DNA from: Chrysaora quinquecirrha
Taxonomy: Eukaryota; Cnidaria; Scyphozoa; Semaeostomeae; Pelagiidae
Direction of reading: 5' to 3'
Assembly (NCBI GenBank): GCA_014526335.1
Contig: JACTAT010000002.1
Location: forward strand, 4,425,832 to 4,489,831
DNA: 64,000 nucleotides
The translations under genes and the position numbers were made by a program. Position 1 is the first letter of the stretch, and every line of letters begins with the position of its first letter. Below the pieces are notes generated by a model, which had not been told where the DNA came from, made no database searches, and saw only the letters and a list, made by a program, of their open reading frames with translations. Below are positions 36,301 through 49,036 of this stretch, one piece after another.

Positions 36301-39300
36301 CAAAAAATCGCCTAATAAAAGTCGAGCAGCAACTACTTATGACTGTGCAATGTCGAAATAGTTCAAAAACATTCTTTTTACAGGGGCGCACATCATGGGG
36401 GGTGAGGGGTGAGACACCCCCCCAATAATTCTTGATATTCGGGCCCTCAGGTTTTTATTCGGTCCGGAGACTCCCCCGAATGCATCTGCTTTCATAATGG
36501 TCATTTGGTAGATAAACATTCGTAAATTTTTGAAATTCGGTGCTTTTTGAAATTTTGTCAAATTCTTCGTTGAAATCGCGGCTTTTGTCACGACATTTGA
36601 TTCACAGCATAGCATCTGACCGGTTTCATTCATTTATTGCCAATGAATCATTGGAAATTCCTGTAATTAAATATAGGGATAAGTCCCTATTCAGTGTTCC
36701 GGCGCTTTTGTGTTCATTTCCTGGTGGTGGTGCCACAACTATAATTTAGCTATACTGTAATTTTGAGACTCAAATGTTTGTCTCGTCTCAATCTTCAGAA
36801 ACTGTCTCAGTTGGTCAAATCAAATGGTTCTTGTAGGGACTATATGGAAGACAGCGTTTTGTAAATTTCAGTTTTTGTGAATACAGTAATCAAAAGTAAA
36901 AACTAGGCCATGTAAATCTAGGTCTACGTGTTTTAAGTGAAATGCCGCATAGTCGATACAAAGTCAAGTGTGGTCTTTGCAAGAAGAGTATTGACAACGA
37001 CTACAAAGGAACGCATTGCAAACTTGTTCACCCAAATTACAATGCAAAGACATTACCAGTACTACCAGAGAAGAATCAAGCCCAGGTAAGGAAAAAGTAA
37101 CATACACGTAGATTTCAGGCATTCCGTTGTAATTTTCAAAGTAAATAGTATTTGTAAAATCTTTTTCCGCATCGGATTTCCGTATTCATTTTGTTTCTTT
37201 CTTTTCTTTTGTAGCTAACTGTTTTAAATTTTGGAAGTAAAAAAACAGCTAGTTCACCTGGAAATATAAACTCTGCTAACAAGTCATCCTCGTCTTCAGT
37301 TTTAACCTCAAACGCAGCTACAGCAGTTACGATTGATCAGGTACAGTAGGTATTTTAAGATTTCTAGAGTTTTCTGATTGCATAACACCTGTTGAAAATA
37401 TCTTTATTTTACTATTTTTTTTCATAGTGAATTTCACAATACATTTTCTTGTCGTTCTTACACTGAATTCACTTTTCTTCTAGATGCCAGTAAACAAGAG
37501 ATCAGGTACAGATTTTGAATCAAATGAAACAAGAAAGCAAAATGAAATTTTCGAAAAAAGACCAAGAATTGAAGTTGAATTACACACAGCAAATAAAGAT
37601 GATTTTGACGAAGTTGACGAAAATTCCTCCATGGTTAGTTTCTACTTCAAACCATAAGCTTCTTACTTTTAAATCTGAATATTCACCTTTGGAAAAAGTA
37701 TAATGTTTGAATGTGGGAGATATAATTTTGCCGGTAAGGTGTAAATGTTTTTGGTTTTGGGGTCTCCTCAGGTAAATCTGCGCGAAATTTCTGTAGGGAA
37801 ATGAATAATTTGAATGATAACGTTAAAGCTAGCTATATAGATCATTTGGGATAAAATATTCGCACCCTTACAATAGCATCAAAGTGCTTCTTGAGTTTTG
37901 TAACATCTTGTATTTTATCATTTTCACAGATAAGCTCTGATAGCGATTCATCGAATGAAATACCTGAACAAGATTTTCCAGTTTCTTGGATTGGATGCCT
38001 TGGTAAGCTAAAATACCTTTGTGGCCATCTCATGCAGTGCCAGGCTCTCTTGGAAAAGGCAGAGAATATTGAAGAACCTCAACCAGAGCATTTGTTAGAA
38101 GAGCTTATTGTCATAACGAAAAATATTAAGTCAATATCTTCCGATCTTGCTTCTGATGCCTCATCTTGTCTAAACGATGTAAAAGAAAAACAAGAAACAG
38201 TTCAAATTGAAGCTATTGACATAGATCCAATCGCGCGTGACCCAGGTGAAAGAAGACCAATCCTCAATGATAATGATCGATTATACATGCTAAAGCAAGG
38301 TCCTTTTCAGCCGATCTTGTCAAGGTACCCAAAGAACAATGACATAGATCCCTCGAAGCAGTGCAGATTCCGAGCCGAATGGTTCAAAGAGTATCCTCAT
38401 CTTGAATATTCTGTTAGTAAAGAAGCAGCATTTTGTTACGTATGCCTTATGTTTCCTGATGGTGTTGGTCACGAAAAAGCCGATGAAGCTTGGACAAAGA
38501 AAGGTGTTAAAGCTTGGCATAAAATGAAAAGCCGAGGCAAATCAAAGCCCGGGAAATTGGCTACTCACTTTTCCTGCAACAGCCATAAAGCAGCTTTGGA
38601 AGCTTTGGTCGCTTTTCAGCATAGGTCAAACCACATTGATGTGATGGTTGAGAAAGAGCGCTTGAAGCTATTGGTAGAAGAGGAGGCTGAAGCACTTTGC
38701 AATAGAGAAGCAGTAAAGATCTTACTTGATGTCACCCGAACGCTTGCTCGGCAGGGACTGGCATTTCGTGGACATGGCTCTGAAACTGATGGCAATGGCA
38801 ACTTTCATCAAGTGGTGTTGTTAGTCGCAAGACATTCCCCAGTTTTGCAAAAATGGCTGGAAGATGCAAAAAAACGCCCTCACCGAGTAACCTATATGAA
38901 CTGGCGAAGTCAAAATGAATATTTGATGTTGCTGTCTGATTACGTGTCTGAAAAGGTTGCAAAAGACATAAAGAAATCTGAAATATTCTCAATAATGGCA
39001 GATACTACACCAGACACCTCTCATCTTGATCAGCTTTCTGTTATTGCAAGGTATGTGAATGAAGAAGGGATGCCAAATGAGAGACTTGTTGATATCAGAG
39101 ATATTGACGACAAAACAGGCGATGGTCAAGCAAAGGCTATCTTGACATCATTAGAAAGCCAAGGGATGGATTCAGATAGAATTGTATTTCAGTCATATGA
39201 CTACACTTCTTCTATGTCTGGCAAATTCAAAGGCTGTCAAGCTAAAATGAAGGAATATCTGGACAGAGACGTACCATATTTTCCTTGTCTGGCTCATCGA

Positions 39301-41265
39301 ATAAACACTACTGTTGAACACAGCTGTAGTGCCAGTAATTCAATCTCAAACATGTTTGACATCCTAGAGCAGCTTTATGTTTTCTTCACATGAAGCACAA
39401 AGCGATATTTCGTGTTTCAGCAACATGTAAAAGACATTGATGGAGCTCTTGAGCTACGAAACCTATCGGTCACCCGTTGGACTGCCAGATCTGAATCTAT
39501 TCGTGCAGTATGGACAAGCTTTGATGGGATTTTAGCTGCCCTCGAGAATCAGACTCGAGTCGACGACAGGAAAACAAAAGCTACTGCAAGAAACATCTTA
39601 GGAAAAGCAAAATCCTTTGAATTCGTTGTTTGTGTTATGTTCATGAAGAACATAATGTCCAAGACACAGATCTTGACACAGCAGGTGCAGTCCGTGGACC
39701 TTAATATCATTGATTCTCTTGAAGCACTGAGCGCTACGATCACCACTCTAAAGTACGTCAGACAAGATCACGGTAACATCGATAAGCAAATCGAAGCAGC
39801 GGTTTCATTTTGTACTCAGCTAAAATTGATGCAGAAGCAGAGTTTAGCCGTCATCACCGACCTAGAGCTATTCCACTCCGCTTTGACGAAAGGCCTGAAA
39901 ATGCTACACATTTGGATTTGACAAGGCATTACAGAAAGGAATTCCTGCAAGTTCTGGATGTTCAAATTGCTGCGCTAGAAGACAATCTGAAAGTCGCATT
40001 TGAAATAATTATGCCGGCTGCTAGGTTATTGATGCCTCCCTATTCTGCTGAAATCGAAGAGAGTGAGCTTATCATCTCACTAGTTAGCCTATTTCCTGAT
40101 AATTGCAAACCAGACGAGGATTCTCTCCTCACAGAGCTAAACATATTTCGACAGCACTGTAAAGACAACAAACCCGACATTGATTCGTTGGTAACCGCTG
40201 CAGAATATAGCAAAAGATTTAAGAATCTTTTCCCGCTAACAGAAAAGTGCATGCGCCTTGCGCTTACTGCACCAATAACAGCTGCCTCGAACGAGCGCAG
40301 CTTCTCAAAGCTCAAACTAATAAAGACATTGATGCGTAGCACCATGAGCCAAGAAAGACTGAAGTACGTTATAAGGCTTGCATCCGAGAAAGACATAACA
40401 GACAATATAGATTTGGAAGTTTTAGTCAAGAGATGGGCAAAGTTGCCAAAAACAGGACGGGTTATAAGCATTGGTGATATGTAAAGCTGGGTTATAGTTA
40501 TAACCATAACATCTTCAAAAGAAAAAAATGGTTTAGCAGCTGTATAACAAAATTCAGTATTATTTTGTAAATCATTCTTTTATAAGACTGGTACGTTAGA
40601 ACTCGTAACTGCGGCAAATTTGGGTTCGACCTAAACTTTTTTAGCAGTTTTGCTAGAGATTTGAATAGGGTCGAAAAAGTGAAGCTTAGTCTACACTAGC
40701 CATATACGACATTTTGATGCGTCGAAGGGCAATAGTCCTATTCTGCGGACTCTATTCAACTCAGAATCCGTCTTGCTCGAAATTCGGTCCCGAAGAGACA
40801 TACAACCCCCCAAAATATTTTTTGATGTGCGCCCCTGACTGTTTGATCGTTTGGCCAAGGCCTACCAGAGTAACTGATCTACGGCAGACATAAAACTTGT
40901 AAAACATGTTTTTGTCCAGATGGTGTACAGGCTGGAATAATCAATTGAATCATTTCTTTAACAGCATATTCCTTCACTAGCGAATTTCTTGTTTTTGAAA
41001 CAAGTTTCTTCTTTTCACAGGCATGTATGTTAACGGAAAAGACGTCACAAAACTCGCTTCAATGTTGAAACTGAAAGCAGGTCGTCTCGCAAGAGAGATC
41101 CCCGATGCATGCCTTCAGTTCTGGGGCGGAATGGGTTATACAGACATCGAAATTTCTCGAATGTACCGTGATTTTAGACTTCTGTCCATTGGTGGAGGAG
41201 CTGATGAGGTCATGATGTCAATCATTTGTAAATATATGGGAATCCTGCCTGAAAACGTCATGTGA
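33369..41265 (+). CDS. Acyl-CoA dehydrogenase, long-chain/isovaleryl type, N-terminus missing
   Basis: FAD enzyme for alpha-beta dehydrogenation of acyl-CoA, probably mitochondrial, passing electrons to ETF. Exons: 33369-33556 (5' border uncertain), 34036-34245, 34905-35216, 35769-35930, 41021-41265, joined by phase-1 introns. Family signatures: GVSEVEAGSDVAG in exon 2, WTTNG in exon 3, QRKIFGKPV in exon 4. The site of the MCAD base reads GGGADE, without Glu, whereas QEERLFAGG at the end of exon 3 has the Glu used in the long-chain and isovaleryl enzymes; this is inference from family knowledge. About 372 residues are present, so some 40-50 at the N-terminus, including any targeting peptide, lie in an exon I could not find. 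The exon 1 acceptor lacks a good pyrimidine tract and a foldback element ends just upstream. An AATAAA begins one base after the stop. Confidence 0.85.
34278..34400. repeat. ATC/ATT-rich microsatellite
   Basis: Interrupted atcatcatgatcattatgat-type repeat in the intron after dehydrogenase exon 2, flanking the inverted-repeat element 34400-34765. Confidence 0.7.
34400..34765. repeat. Inverted pair of gtcaacttgccc repeat arms
   Basis: The left arm (about 34400-34535) repeats (g)tcaacttgcccca at intervals of 15-30 bases. The right arm (about 34636-34765) carries the reverse complement type (ggggcaagttgac-like: ggggccagttgac, gtgcaagttgac, ggggcgagttgg). The spacer of about 100 bases is T-rich. 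Trinucleotide repeats flank both sides. It is non-coding. Confidence 0.65.
34768..34860. repeat. CATCAT microsatellite
   Basis: Interrupted catcatcgtcatcatcatcg repeat just before dehydrogenase exon 3. Confidence 0.7.
35235..35690. repeat. Degenerate aaccctag minisatellite
   Basis: About 450 bases of units near 12 bases, alternating ataaccctagt and ataaccctaggat forms, in the intron 35217-35768 of the dehydrogenase. It resembles, but is not, a telomeric CCCTAA repeat. Confidence 0.85.
36381..40837 (+). mobile_element. hAT-superfamily DNA transposon
   Basis: The ends are a perfect 15-bp inverted repeat: caggggcgcacatca at 36381-36395 and its reverse complement at 40823-40837. Between them lies a spliced hAT-type transposase gene. 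The 8-bp flanks (36373-36380 and 40838-40845) agree at only five of eight positions, so the target duplication is decayed or the borders shifted. The element sits inside the last intron (35931-41020) of the acyl-CoA dehydrogenase, in the same orientation. Confidence 0.85.
36942..40484 (+). pseudogene. hAT transposase, zinc finger + DUF4371-like + hAT dimerisation domain
   Basis: Transposase-like protein of the ZMYM1/DUF4371 group. Exons 36942-37085, 37215-37340, 37484-37633 and 37930-40484, all phase 0 with good GT/AG sites. Exon 1 has a CGLC...HCKLVH zinc-binding pattern; exon 4 has a TTF-type finger (AFCYVCLMFP ... THFSCNSHKAA), the DUF4371-like body and the C-terminal hAT block (ITAASNERSFSKLKLIKTLM). 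Two lesions are seen: an in-frame TGA at 39391-39393, where a Ser codon would differ by one base, and a frame change near the AAAA run 39822-39825. The second looks like a missing A, similar to lesions in host genes in this window, and may be a sequence error. About 990 codons in all. The gene is young or was recently active. Confidence 0.8.
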
Positions 41266-42691
41266 AAATAAAACATAACAGAGTAAACAAACTTTTTGTC
41301 TGTAATTACAGTAGCGTACCGGTAGCATACACAGCTCTTTATAAGAATAAAGTTATACGAATATTAACTAAGGCTCAAATTGGTAAAGTTATAAGAATAA
41401 ATTAAGACTAAAGGCCAAGCCAAAACATCACCAAATTTTAATGTTGATCTCAGTCTTTCTCACAATTGTTTAGTTCATTATACTTTTGTTTCTGCTAATT
41501 CGAAACAAGTGTGATTTTCTCCTTGTTTAGGGCAGCATTAAAGAATGTATTCAAGCTCATATTTTTAACAATATCGAGACTCAAAATTATCAAGGTATTC
41601 TTATAAAAAAGTGTGTAGCCATATTGAACATGTGACATTGACTTATTTCAATGAACAAGTAGTTTAGAATTTTATCACATGAAAAAATCACCAATTTATG
41701 AACCGATTTTAATCTTGTAAAGTAGCCAAATTTGGAACTGCTGTAAAAGGAAATTTGTGAATTTGTAGATTGCATTCAGTTTAATCTTAGACCTTTATTT
41801 ATTTTCATAATCAGTATTAATGTTAGTTCTCAGAAAATCAATGAGTTTCTCTCCTCTGATTTTCAGAAATAACTGTTTTCTCCCCGCGTTTCTGCCTCTA
41901 ATGACATACCACATATATGGACCAGTTTTTAATGGAAAATTTTGAATCATCCAGCTGCTCTGTTATGTTAAACTAAGCATTAAAGCTATCGAGATTAATC
42001 TCGATACACATCAAAAGCTATCAGGACACATCAAAGTAAAGATTTTTTATTTTTCGGTTAGAAATACGGAGATTCTGTGCGTTTTCCAGTGCATAAAAGA
42101 CAGCGAGACCGTGCCTCTTGCATGTGCTTTCGAAGGCAAAAACCTTCCGATTATCGTTTCTTTGTATTTAATGGTTTTAAGATGGGTTACACATGAAGGA
42201 GGGGGTATTTCTCTGGACGTGGTTCGAACCCTCTTCGATCCCCGTTGCCCAAGTTCGAAACCTCTAAGCGCGGCCTCGTCTGCATGTCAACCTCTCTTTG
42301 AGATATCGTTCCATTTCTTTTCTTTTTTTTTTTTTCAGAAAAACGCTGACGCAGATTTCGCAGATGGTGCAAAGGTCGGTTGCTGTGCAGAACAAACGCA
42401 CAAGTTTAATCACCGAAAAACATTACAAGATTGTAAAACTGTGTTGAGAAAAGTAAATATATTGAATAACAAAACCTTTGTATTTATCTGGCCGCAGACC
42501 TTCAAATCCAATTTTATCTGGCCTGCTGCTAAACAGCTTCAAAGCGGAAGGCCCAGTCTGCGAAGAAGTGCGATGAACAGCCTGCCTTTTTCATCTTCCG
42601 AGGTCACCTTTCTGTTTCAAGAAACAGCGAAACTTGCAGTGTTTTGAGAGATTTGATATTAAATAACAGAAGCATAAACTGCAGACAGATC
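41266..42691. other. Spacer between dehydrogenase and AMPK gamma
   Basis: It starts with a polyadenylation signal (41267-41272). It is AT-rich up to about 42000. At 42111-42647 a 178-codon open frame runs through a poly-T tract and tRNA/SINE-like phrases (ggttcgaaccctc at about 42212); it shows no family likeness and I treat it as chance. The last bases are the AMPK gamma 5' UTR. Confidence 0.45.
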
Positions 42692-45600
42692 ATGGCTGAC
42701 GACCAAGCATTAGACGAGGTTCGTGCTGAAGCTTATTTCTTTATATTTCGACCAGAGTTCTCCGATAAAAGGGGTGTTTGTTTTACCACTTTAGGCCCTT
42801 ATTAGGTACCTTTAGTGAGATCTGAGCACAGGTGCAGTGCCGCTTTGCTTTCGAGTTTAGCCGCTTTATTAGTTGCGAGTTTTTGCACGAAAGCTCAACG
42901 AAAGAATGAACGTTTCAAGTGTAGAATTATAACTGTGTATGTGTATCCCTCGTGGTAGTTAGTAGGAAGTTGTTATGAAAATGCGTATATTTTCAAAACT
43001 GTTTGAAAGCAAAGATCAAAGTATGATAAGGATAGGTACCTACTGTATCCTATCCTACTTTTTTGTCGAATTGTTGCATATTACAGCACACCTATCAACT
43101 CTCTGCAAAAAATGATCAAGATTTATTGCCTATCTAATTATTTTAGAATAAGCAGTCAGATGTTATTTCAGATATCTTAAAGTCATTTGCACAAACCACA
43201 AGCAGGAATTATAATTTGCCAATTTGAACTTAGAAAATGCAGAAAATGCTTCATTGAACATTTGATTGCCATTGCTGATATTTGCCATAAAAGATTGCTT
43301 GACTGCAGAGTATGTCACTTGCACACCCAAGATTAACAATAGAACAAGAGAAAGTGGCTCTTGCACAATCAAGAGGCCAAAATTTGTCTAAACATGGAAT
43401 CAGGAACTTTGAATGTTCATGAAATCAATATAAAAGACTTCGGTGGACAGCCATAGCATTAGAATTTTTCGAAATAACAAGATATTGACCTTTTGGTACG
43501 AAAATCTTATAAAGCATCCAAAACTTAATCTAGGTACAAAGTTTCACTTCCCTAGCGCTGTTGTCCTTAATTTTATGAGTATTTAAAGTTCCCAATTTCA
43601 TAAAGGCTTTTAAGCGCAAAAATGAACTTGGTGAAACTTTTTACCCCACTCTGTCAAAGCTCTTAAAAATCATAAACTTTGAACGCTCATAAAATCGATA
43701 ATAGAAGTGCTAAGGTAGTAAAACTTTGCACCTAGACTAATTTTTGTGTGCTTTATACGATTTTTGCATCAGAAAATCGATATCTTGCGATTTCAGAAAA
43801 TTTCAATTCTACCAAAGTATTCCATTTTAAGAAATACAGTGCCACTTTTTACCTTGACTTAGTCCCCGTGGATGCTTTGGAATGTATGGGCCCTCATTCC
43901 CTCATTGTGTTTGTGAACTGAGATTTGCTTTGTTGTAAATGAGGCTATCCGAAATATATATCAAGATGCAATAATATATACCTGGTATAGCGTAGCCAGC
44001 TAACTACAGCAATCAATAATAGATGGAAGTTTGAGGCACTCCTTAAGATATCTTGTATAGTTTGAAAGGTGCATAGAAATTTCACACATCTATTAAGTTC
44101 ATATGCTAATGTTAGTTACCTGTATTTTTATCAAAATAAATTCTATGTTATTCTTTAATAGGACCTTGGTACATTTGCAATGCCCCTACTGGAATCAGAT
44201 TCATCCCATGTCCCAGGAAGGTCAAAAATCATAAAAGACATGCAGTATAATGCAGATACTGTCATGGCATCACCACCAAGAGAATCTAGAGAAATCAATG
44301 ATTACTGCTTGCAATGGAGTCAACAAGCAAATCTAAATTCTGGCATTGCATCAGATATATGCAGGAGTATTTCACAGCCTACTACACCATGGTAAGACCA
44401 GATTACAGTAATCCTATTATTTGTATGTCATATTATAGTTAAGTCCATTAAACAGGCAGACTGTCTTTGTTAATTAATGCAGATCAGTTTTTGGCAGATC
44501 TGTGTTGATTATCTGGACTTGCAGTTTGCCCCTTGACTGATATTGTAGAAGAAATACCTTTAGTACCTACTATAAGAACCTCAAAATGAAGAGATGAAAA
44601 TCTAACGGGGGCCTTAAACTGGAAGCCCTGTAAGACAAATGTCTTAGAATTACTGGAATGCACAACTCTTAATATCCAATTGATCACTTCAGCTGAAGAG
44701 CGGATGTGAACCTGTACCTCTTTTCTTGTAGCTTTCTTCCTTGTAGCCCAACTTTCTTCCCAACTTCTTGTAGCTTTCTTCCTAACATCTGAAGCCTTTG
44801 AATTCTTTCGAGCTTTTTGCCTTGAAAAATTGGTCAGACCAATGCTATTTACTAGTATCCTGACAGGACTTTGTAGAAAAGGGAAAATAGGCTTTGCATG
44901 CTAATGTTTCTAGGCTTTAATGCAGTGAAAATGTGCTATGTTGAGAACGTAAGGACTACTGATTGCATTTTTCCCTGGGAATCTTATTTGACCATGTGAT
45001 TTTACTCTAAGTCTTAAGCAATTAAAAAAGTCAGATATTTGTTTTTTGAATTTAAAAATTTTAAGGTTCATTAAATACTGTGTTTGCTTTTCCTATATCT
45101 CTCTTTTGTTCTTTTAAGTTTTCATGTTTGCTCTATATAATCAAAACTTTGTATTTTGAAACAAATGTAGTAATCTACAATAGGACAGACAGGCTGTTAT
45201 AAGATTTATTAGGCTTCTAAAATTGTAGAAATACAGCTGAAATTGTTTTAGGGTCAAGATTTTTCATGATGAAGTTGCTGTTCTGAATGTTTTATTTAAT
45301 GGATGATTTTTCTGTTTCAGTTTTACTGATAATGTCGAAACTGCAATGTCCTTCACTGATTGTGGTGATCATTTGTCTACAAGCATTGAAATTGAAAACA
45401 TAATGAGCCAGAATGACTTTGCAAGAAAAAGAAGAAGGTCTCTAACTGGAGTTAATGATGCAAATGCAACTCACAATGATATGTCACCATTGATAATTAA
45501 AGACCTTTCACTCTCACCATCTGAAAGAGCAAGAAGACCTCAATCTCTGGGGCAAGCCACAAAAGATCAACTTACAAATTCTTTTGATAGAGGGGATGTG

Positions 45601-48600
45601 TTTGAGGTTTGGTTGAGAATTATATTTCATTTCTTAGGATTAGAAATTTTCATTAGCAGAAAATCAAAATGAAGCACCTGCCCTTATTCTTGATATGAGT
45701 ATAATATTCTGCAGCAATTTGCTGTGAACCAAAACAAGTTGATCACAGGTGGTCTGGTGAAGGTGAAGTTGAAATGTTGTATTTAGTGCCAATTGCTAAG
45801 ATCTCACTTGAGACCTCTACCCTGGCTATGATGCTACCATAGATAGGTCTCAAGGACTGTAGCTCAGCAATCAAATTTCTGAGTTTCCAAAGACCAAAAC
45901 CCGTTAATTTCCTTTTTCTGCAGCCAAGACATCACCTGACAGTTAAAATATGTGATAAAAACTAAGTTTCTTAGTAACAAATGAACTTGATCTTTTTGCA
46001 AAATTAATATTTCCAATGTCATCTATCAAGATACTTTATATTGGTCTGAATTGCTGCAATTTTTCACAAGGGGCAAATCACTCCAAAGAATCTTGTCCAC
46101 TTTTTGAAAAATCCTATTGTTATTTTAAAAATCCTTTAATAATTTTCAAGAAATTCTATTGTTCTTTTGTCAAAATCCCAAAAATCTTGTCCAGTTCTAA
46201 GGGAAGTGATTTGCCCCTCAATTTTTCATCATATCACTATTTGAAAAATTAACATTAAATAAACTTTACAATAGAGTAGAATGGTAAACGCAATCTTCCA
46301 GGTGTTTCTTTTGTTGTACTGTTCTAACTCATTTCTTCTCTTTTCAGTAGTCTTTGTCTTAAGTTTCATATCACATCACTAGAAACTTGGAGAGAAACAT
46401 CAATATGTAATTGAGATAAGACCATATTTTTAAATTTTAGGAAGCTAAGCTTGCAATGGAAGATGAAATCAAGGTGGACAATGTAGAATATCTTGATGAG
46501 TGCCTAACAGGTTTGTTTGAATCTTTTACTTCAGGAAATTTCTTGTTGTAGCAATGCACAATGTTTACATAAAAATACTCATTTGATATGAATGTCTTTG
46601 ACTTCAGATACACTTCACACTCTTTATACGAACAATTTATAAGAACTTATTAAAGAACTAGGCATGAAAATTGTGATGAGTATGAAACTAACATAATTAA
46701 ATCAAATTAATAAGTGAACAACGAAGTAACCAAGCAAGCTACATGTCTTCTCAAAACTTATAAATGCCTTAAATTGAAATCATTATGTTAACTGAAAATC
46801 GTATCCTCTAAAGTAACGTGATACGTTTTTTACTGAAAGGGATACCTTTTTTATTTCAGATGAAAAGAATAGCTGGAGTTATACGAAGCTGTTAAAAGCA
46901 CATGCATGCTATGATATCATTCCACACAGTTCTAAAATTGTTGTATTTGACACAAGATTAAGGGTAAGTGTAACGATGACATTTCTTAGATTTTTGTGTT
47001 CTTCTCTTCAAGTGAAATGTCACAAAAATTCTTTGACACTAACAAAGCCAACATTCTGCCACTGAAAATCCTAGTCTAAAAGCGTCAATATCTTAAAGAT
47101 TATTTCTGTTCATCGTATTAGCATTGAAGTCATTTACGAGTTTAGGAATCGATTCAAATAAAGTCCAAAACGAAACCAGTGCTATATAGATAGAGCAAGC
47201 TTGTTCTCTCCTTGTATTCTTCAGCTAAAGTCTGTTTATTATCTCGCTGCATCCAGTGGGGTCACAGGCAAGCTATTCAAAGCACAATATAATTGTTTTC
47301 ATTTGTTTCTGAAGTGAACGGCTTAGGTCAGACTTATGCTTTTCACTTGGCCTCTTGTGCCTAACCTAAAAAACCTCTACCTTGCAAAGACAGCAAGTGT
47401 ATGTGCTGTGCTGCACACTCCTCACACATAATCATTTATCAGAGCTAAGCCAAATCACAGAGAGTGACAGAAATCTAAGCATTTTGAGGCTGTATTAGTT
47501 TGTATAACGCAATCCAAACAATCTTCTTGCTACATAATCTTAACTTAATTCCATGTCCTCGATTTCCTGGCTAAGAATCTGTAATTTGAAACAGATTTTT
47601 CGTTAATTCAGTCGCTTGGTGTGCTCTTGTGCACGTTCTGTATTGACCCCTTAAACAAAAGCCTTCGCAATCAGATTTTCTTTCTTATCTGTATAACCGA
47701 TTTTCGTTCTTAGCCTGAAAAAATTGATTGTATGCATGAAATTAATATGATCGATGTTAATCTCAATGTATGAAATTAATATTTGGTAAAATATGTTTAT
47801 ACTAAAACTTGGATACTATAGAGAGCGGAGGCAAAAAAAAAATAGACAAGATTTTTGGCACACTGAGGCCTTTCGAACCTACGTTCGCAAATTAATATAG
47901 CTAAAAGCCTCGGGAAATTGCTGTGAACCTGTAAGGTCATTGTCCTATCATGATTTATCACGTAGGGTCTGTAAAATCAATAGGGAACATAGGAGAATTG
48001 TATAACTTGGCATAGGCGTTCCATATTTCGTTATAATCTGGAAACGCGTGTAAGCGTAACGGTTAGAAAGTGTTATTATACAGTAAGTTGCAGGAAAAGC
48101 CGAAAGCGAACAGGACGTGCCACTGGAGTGGGAGGGGCGTAGCTGTATCTCAAAACAATTGTCAACAACTAGATGAAAGGATTGTCAAATAGGCCTTTGT
48201 TAATAGTGCATAGAATACAAAAAAAAAACACAAATAAGTTGCCTTCCTTGACTCTCTTTGCCAGAGAACAACAGAAATACATTAATCATGCTCTTGTATT
48301 TAATAAACTGATCATAATTTTATTGATAACAGACAGCATGCTTTTATAAGCTATAGTCAATAAATTGAAATTATCCAGTTTGCTAATATTGAAATATTTT
48401 GACAAAATACTTAGGCAAAGTACTTCATATTCTTCAGTGATCGAAAACGTATGATCCTTACTAGGTCCTTTTTCATTACATTGAGTTTATCTCTTTCAGG
48501 TGAAAAAAGCTTTCTTTGCATTGGTTCACAATGGTGAGTTCTTTATCAATTTTATCAACTCTAATCATAGTTTCATTTATTTTCAAATAACAGCTGCTAT

Positions 48601-48967
48601 AAGGATCACGTAGATAGGCTGCTCGATAAGATTGTGGTTTGCAGTTTTAAAGAACTTTAGGCACCCCACAAACTTCGTCAATCCTGATTACAGGACAAAG
48701 TCTGTTTAAAACCCTATGTAGCGAAGATTATGAAACTGGCTTGCAATCTCTAACAATACTTTATTAACTAACTAACTAACTTACTAACTTACTAACTTAC
48801 TATTAACTAACTATCTAACTTACTAACTAACTAACTAACGAACCAACTATCTAACTAACTACCTAACTAACTAACTAACTAACTAACTAGCTAACTAACT
48901 AACTAACTAAGTAACTAGCTAGCTTACTAAGTAACTAACTAACTTACTAACTAACTAGCTAATTAAG

Positions 48968-49036
<69 letters not shown>

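Noticed and set aside
42111..42647. Open frame of 178 codons before AMPK gamma
   Set aside because: It runs through a poly-T tract and tRNA/SINE-like sequence; no similarity to any family I know.
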